From: Acidimicrobiia bacterium
Lineage (GTDB): Bacteria > Actinomycetota > Acidimicrobiia > IMCC26256 > PALSA-610
Assembly (NCBI GenBank): GCA_026002935.1
Contig: BPGH01000001.1
Location: 2,392,501-2,456,500, forward strand
Direction of reading: 5' to 3'
Length of the DNA: 64,000 bases
Shown here one piece after another: positions 61,519-64,000 of this stretch (positions are counted from its first letter, which is position 1; each line of letters starts with the position of its first letter). The notes beneath the pieces are model-generated. The model did no database searches, was not told the origin of the DNA, and saw nothing but the letters and a program-made list of their open reading frames with translations. Made by a program: the position numbers and the translations under genes.

Positions 61519-62623
61519 ATGGGCGCGATGCGCAGGCTCCGGGTGCTCGTGGCGCTCGCGGTCGCCGGGCTCGCCCCGGCCCTCACGGCGGCGCCCGCGC
61601 ACGCGCACGGGCTCGGCGGCGAGGAGCCGACCAACGTGCGGACGCGCCTGGTCGCGGTCGAACCCCCGGCCGCGGGCGTCGAGGTCGACCTCGTCGGGCT
61701 CGGGCGCTCGGTGGAGCTGCGCGTCGCGCGCGGCCACGAGGTGGTGGTGCTCGGCTACGAGGGCGAGCCGTACCTGTGGGTCACCCCCGACGGCGTGCTC
61801 CGCAACGCGCGCTCCCCCGCCACCTACCAGAACCGCACGCTCTCGGCACCCGCCGGCGTGCCCGCCCGGTACGACGCGTCCGCGCCGCCGGAGTGGGAGC
61901 GGATCGCCGACGGCACCACCGTCCGCTGGCACGACCACCGCGCCCACTACATGGGGACCGGCGCGTTCGCCGGCGTCCGCACGTTCACGATCCCGATGCG
62001 GGTCGACGGGCGCGACGTGTCGGTGCGCGGCGAGATGCGCTGGGTCGAGCCGCCGCCGTGGTGGCCGTGGCCGCTGCTGGCCGCGGCGCTCGCGCTCGCG
62101 GTCGTGCTCGTCGCCCGCGCCTCCTACCGCGTCGGCGCGGTGCTCGCGCTCACCGCGCTCGTCGCCGGCGAGGCGGTGCACGTGGCGGGGAGCTGGCAGG
62201 CCGCGGGCGCATCGCTCGCCGGCGCGCGCGGGCTCGCAGGCGCTGTCGGTCGCCGCGGTCGCCCTCGGCGCGTTCGCGCTCGCCCGCGTGCGCCGCGGGG
62301 GGGCCGAGACGGTGGCGCCGTGGGCCCTCGTCGCGGCCGTCGCGCTCGTCGTCACGGGCGGCCTGGGCGACGTCGCGGCGTGGTACCGCTCGCAGCTCCC
62401 GTCCGACCTCGCGCCCGGCCTCGTGCGCGTGCTGGTCGCGGTGGCGTTCGGTGCGGGCGCCGGGCTGATCGTCGCGAGCGCGCCGCGGGTCGCGCCGCTC
62501 GCGGGCGCCGCCGACGCCGGGCGCGGCCCGGGGGCCGCCGGGCCCGGCGGCGACGCGAACGTTCCCCGTCCCGTCACCCGGCCGTCGCCGACGGCGGCCG
62601 CACCCCGGTCGCCGCGGGCCTAG
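61519..62623 (+). CDS. Uncharacterised secreted/membrane protein (one frameshift)
   Basis: About 367 residues. A signal peptide (LRVLVALAVAGLAPALTAAPAHAHG) leads to an extracellular beta-rich domain of about 150 residues with VVVLGYEGEPYLWVTPDGVL and a His-rich TVRWHDHRAHYMG motif, then several hydrophobic helices (WWPWPLLAAALALAVVLVA and later). The frame breaks near 62240; the continuation reads VAAVALGAFALARV. The His cluster after the signal peptide and the P-type ATPase neighbour would fit a metal-linked role, but this is inference. ATG 61519 or 61528. Its TAG stop overlaps the ATPase TAG stop on the other strand in one CTAG. Confidence 0.7.
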
Positions 62624-64000
62624 GCTCCCCGGGCGGGCTCCCCGGCCCGGGGCGCCCCTCCCGGACCCGGCACCCACCCCCCGACCCGGAGGTGCCCGTG
62701 AAGCAGCTCCTCGCGCTGGTGCTCGCCGAGCTCGCGTTCCTCGCCGTCCAGTGGCTCGTGCGCGCGGTCCTCGCGCCGCGCGCCGCCACCGCCTGAGCCC
62801 TCGGGCGCCACCCGCGCCAGCACCGGCGCGCCCGCCCCGAGCACGCAGCCGGCGACCGCGCCCGCCGACGCGATCGACCAGCCGAGCGGCCCGAGCGGGC
62901 GGCAGCCGAAGAAGCGGCTGACCCCCGGCGTCTGCACCGCGGCGACGAGCGCGCCGAGCGAGACGAGGTCCGCGGCGACGATCCGCGGCTCGCCCCCGCT
63001 CGCGGCGAGCGTCTGGCCGAGCTGGGCGCCCACGAGGGCGACGAGCCCGACGGTGTCGGCGCGCGCGCGGCGCCCGGTCAGGCGGGCCGCGAGCCAGGCC
63101 GCGGTCGCGCACGAGCCCGTCACCGCCGCGCGCGACAGGACGTCGCGGGTCAGCGCGCCGCCGACGGCCGCGTCGGGGCCGGCGGCGAGCAGCGCCTCCG
63201 GGGAACGTCCCCGTGGCGGGCGCGACGCGATCGCGACGGCGGGGAGCAGGTCGGTGAGCAGGTTGACGAGCAGCGTCTGGCGGGCGTTCAGCGGAAGCCG
63301 CCCCGTCAGCCCGCCGACCGCGACCGAGTACCCGAGCTCGCCGAGGTTGCCGCCGAGCAGCAGCGCGAGCGCGTCCCGCACCGAGCCCCACATCGCGCGG
63401 CCCTCGACGACGGCGTCGACGATCGTCTCGAGGCGGTCGTCCGCCACGACGACGTCCGCGACCGCCCGGGCCGCCGGCGTCGCTCGCCGCCCGAGCGCGA
63501 CGCCGACGTGCGCGAGCCGGATCGCGCCCGCGTCGTTGGTGCCGTCGCCGGTCATCGCGACGACCCGGCCCCGGCGGCGGTAGGCCTCGACGATGCGGAC
63601 CTTGTGCACCGGCGTCACCCGCGCGAACACGGCGACGTCCTCGATGACCGCGGCGAGGGCCTCGTCGTCGTACGCGTCGATCTCCGGGCCCGACAGCACG
63701 TCGCGCCCGTCGAGCAGCCCGAGCTCCCCGGCCACGGCGCGGGCCGTGCCGGGGTGGTCGCCCGTCACCATCGCCACCGTGACCCCGGCCCGGGCCAGCG
63801 CGCCGACCGCGTCGCGGGCGGTCGCGCGGATCCGGTCGGCGAGTGCGACGAAACCGACGAGCTCGAGGCCGTCGACGTCGTCGTCGTCGAGCTCGGGGCG
63901 CGACGAGGCGGGACGCTCGGCCACGGCCAGCACCCGGTAGCCGGCCGCCGCGAGCCGGGCGGCCTCCCGCCCGGCCGCGGCACGCCGCTGCGGGTCGAGC
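62620..64000 (-). CDS. P-type cation-transporting ATPase, N-terminus cut by window edge
   Basis: C-terminal 460 residues of a P-type ATPase. VTVAMVTGDHPGTARAVAGELG (TGD) and VVAMTGDGTNDAGAIRLAHVGVALG (hinge TGDGxND) mark the P domain. NLGELGYSVAVGG and then a run of helices with LVNLLTDLLPAVAI form the last membrane segments. The phosphorylation site DKTGT would be beyond the window. The layout resembles actinobacterial CtpI/CtpH-like pumps, ion unknown. The last 70 residues after ARVAPEGSGG look non-native and overlap the small plus-strand ORF; the true stop may lie earlier. Confidence 0.85.
   Translation of the reverse strand, partial: LDPQRRAAAGREAARLAAAGYRVLAVAERPASSRPELDDDDVDGLELVGFVALADRIRATARDAVGALARAGVTVAMVTGDHPGTARAVAGELGLLDGRDVLSGPEIDAYDDEALAAVIEDVAVFARVTPVHKVRIVEAYRRRGRVVAMTGDGTNDAGAIRLAHVGVALGRRATPAARAVADVVVADDRLETIVDAVVEGRAMWGSVRDALALLLGGNLGELGYSVAVGGLTGRLPLNARQTLLVNLLTDLLPAVAIASRPPRGRSPEALLAAGPDAAVGGALTRDVLSRAAVTGSCATAAWLAARLTGRRARADTVGLVALVGAQLGQTLAASGGEPRIVAADLVSLGALVAAVQTPGVSRFFGCRPLGPLGWSIASAGAVAGCVLGAGAPVLARVAPEGSGGGGARREDRAHEPLDGEERELGEHQREELLHGHLRVGGWVPGPGGAPRAGEPARGA
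62698..62796 (+). CDS. Putative 32-residue single-helix membrane protein
   Basis: GTG 62698 with GGAGG at 62688-62692, five bases upstream. The product is KQLLALVLAELAFLAVQWLV then RAVLAPRAATA, one hydrophobic helix with Lys at the N-side and Arg residues after it. It lies 75 bp after the stop of the unknown membrane protein, probably on the same transcript. It overlaps the antisense C-terminal extension of the ATPase frame. Evidence is limited to the ribosome-binding site and the helix. Confidence 0.45.
   Translation: MKQLLALVLAELAFLAVQWLVRAVLAPRAATA

Overview
The window is about 64 kb of very GC-rich (roughly three quarters G+C) chromosomal DNA from an actinobacterium. The lineage markers are a mIHF-type integration host factor, a PriA without recognisable helicase motifs, a DUF1844 gene divergent from infC, and a clpS-DUF2017 pair. 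Type IV pilus genes and the core-gene arrangement suggest a deep-branching class such as Acidimicrobiia or a relative; that placement is inference. Most genes lie on the minus strand in long operons in which the next start overlaps the previous stop (GTGA, ATGA, TGATG).

Layout: 1-3494 tyrS (cut by the left edge), an SDR, an alpha/beta hydrolase and a 3-methyladenine glycosylase. 3496-11818 the arginine operon argC-J-B-D-F-R-G-H. 11817-13498 a plus-strand cassette of two hotdog (MaoC-like) genes and a phytanoyl-CoA-dioxygenase-like gene. 13511-16357 two tandem paralogous surface proteins with Ser/Thr stalks, one with an LPTTG anchor. 16527-22465 infC-rpmI-rplT-SpoU-pheS-pheT-thioesterase behind a structured leader. 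22659-27703 DUF1844, a cold-shock-like protein, hisG and ribD-E-BA-H. 27917-28423 a P-loop kinase. 28436-37965 mihF-gmk-rpoZ-coaBC-metK-priA-def-fmt-rsmB-rpe-mogA. 38119-47071 pyrR-B-C-carA-carB-pyrD-pyrF behind a PyrR-binding hairpin. 47174-50958 moxR-DUF58-transglutaminase. 51034-56056 aroK-B-Q-pepQ-efp-nusB-clpS-DUF2017. 56186-61337 a type IV pilus locus: two pilins, prepilin peptidase, HTH regulator, fused PilM-PilN, PilO, PilP-like. 61519-64000 an unknown membrane protein, a tiny membrane ORF and a P-type ATPase cut by the right edge.

The most interesting signals are: (i) three 28-bp promoters of FliA/WhiG (sigma-28) type, TCAA(G/C)-N15-G(C/T)CGATA, one before each of three pilus transcription units, suggesting a pilus regulon under one alternative sigma factor; (ii) the tandem surface-protein pair; (iii) an infC gene with a CTG start behind an attenuator-like leader; (iv) a 20-bp palindrome between ribD and a kinase; (v) a PyrR hairpin abutting the pyrR ribosome-binding site; (vi) argC and a divergent gene whose ATG codons overlap in one CATG.

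The sequence carries many single-base frameshifts that preserve family residues across frames. There are about two dozen outside carB and more than twenty inside carB alone. They look like uncorrected homopolymer errors rather than real gene decay. Frameshifted genes are reported as single CDS spans with the breakpoints named.
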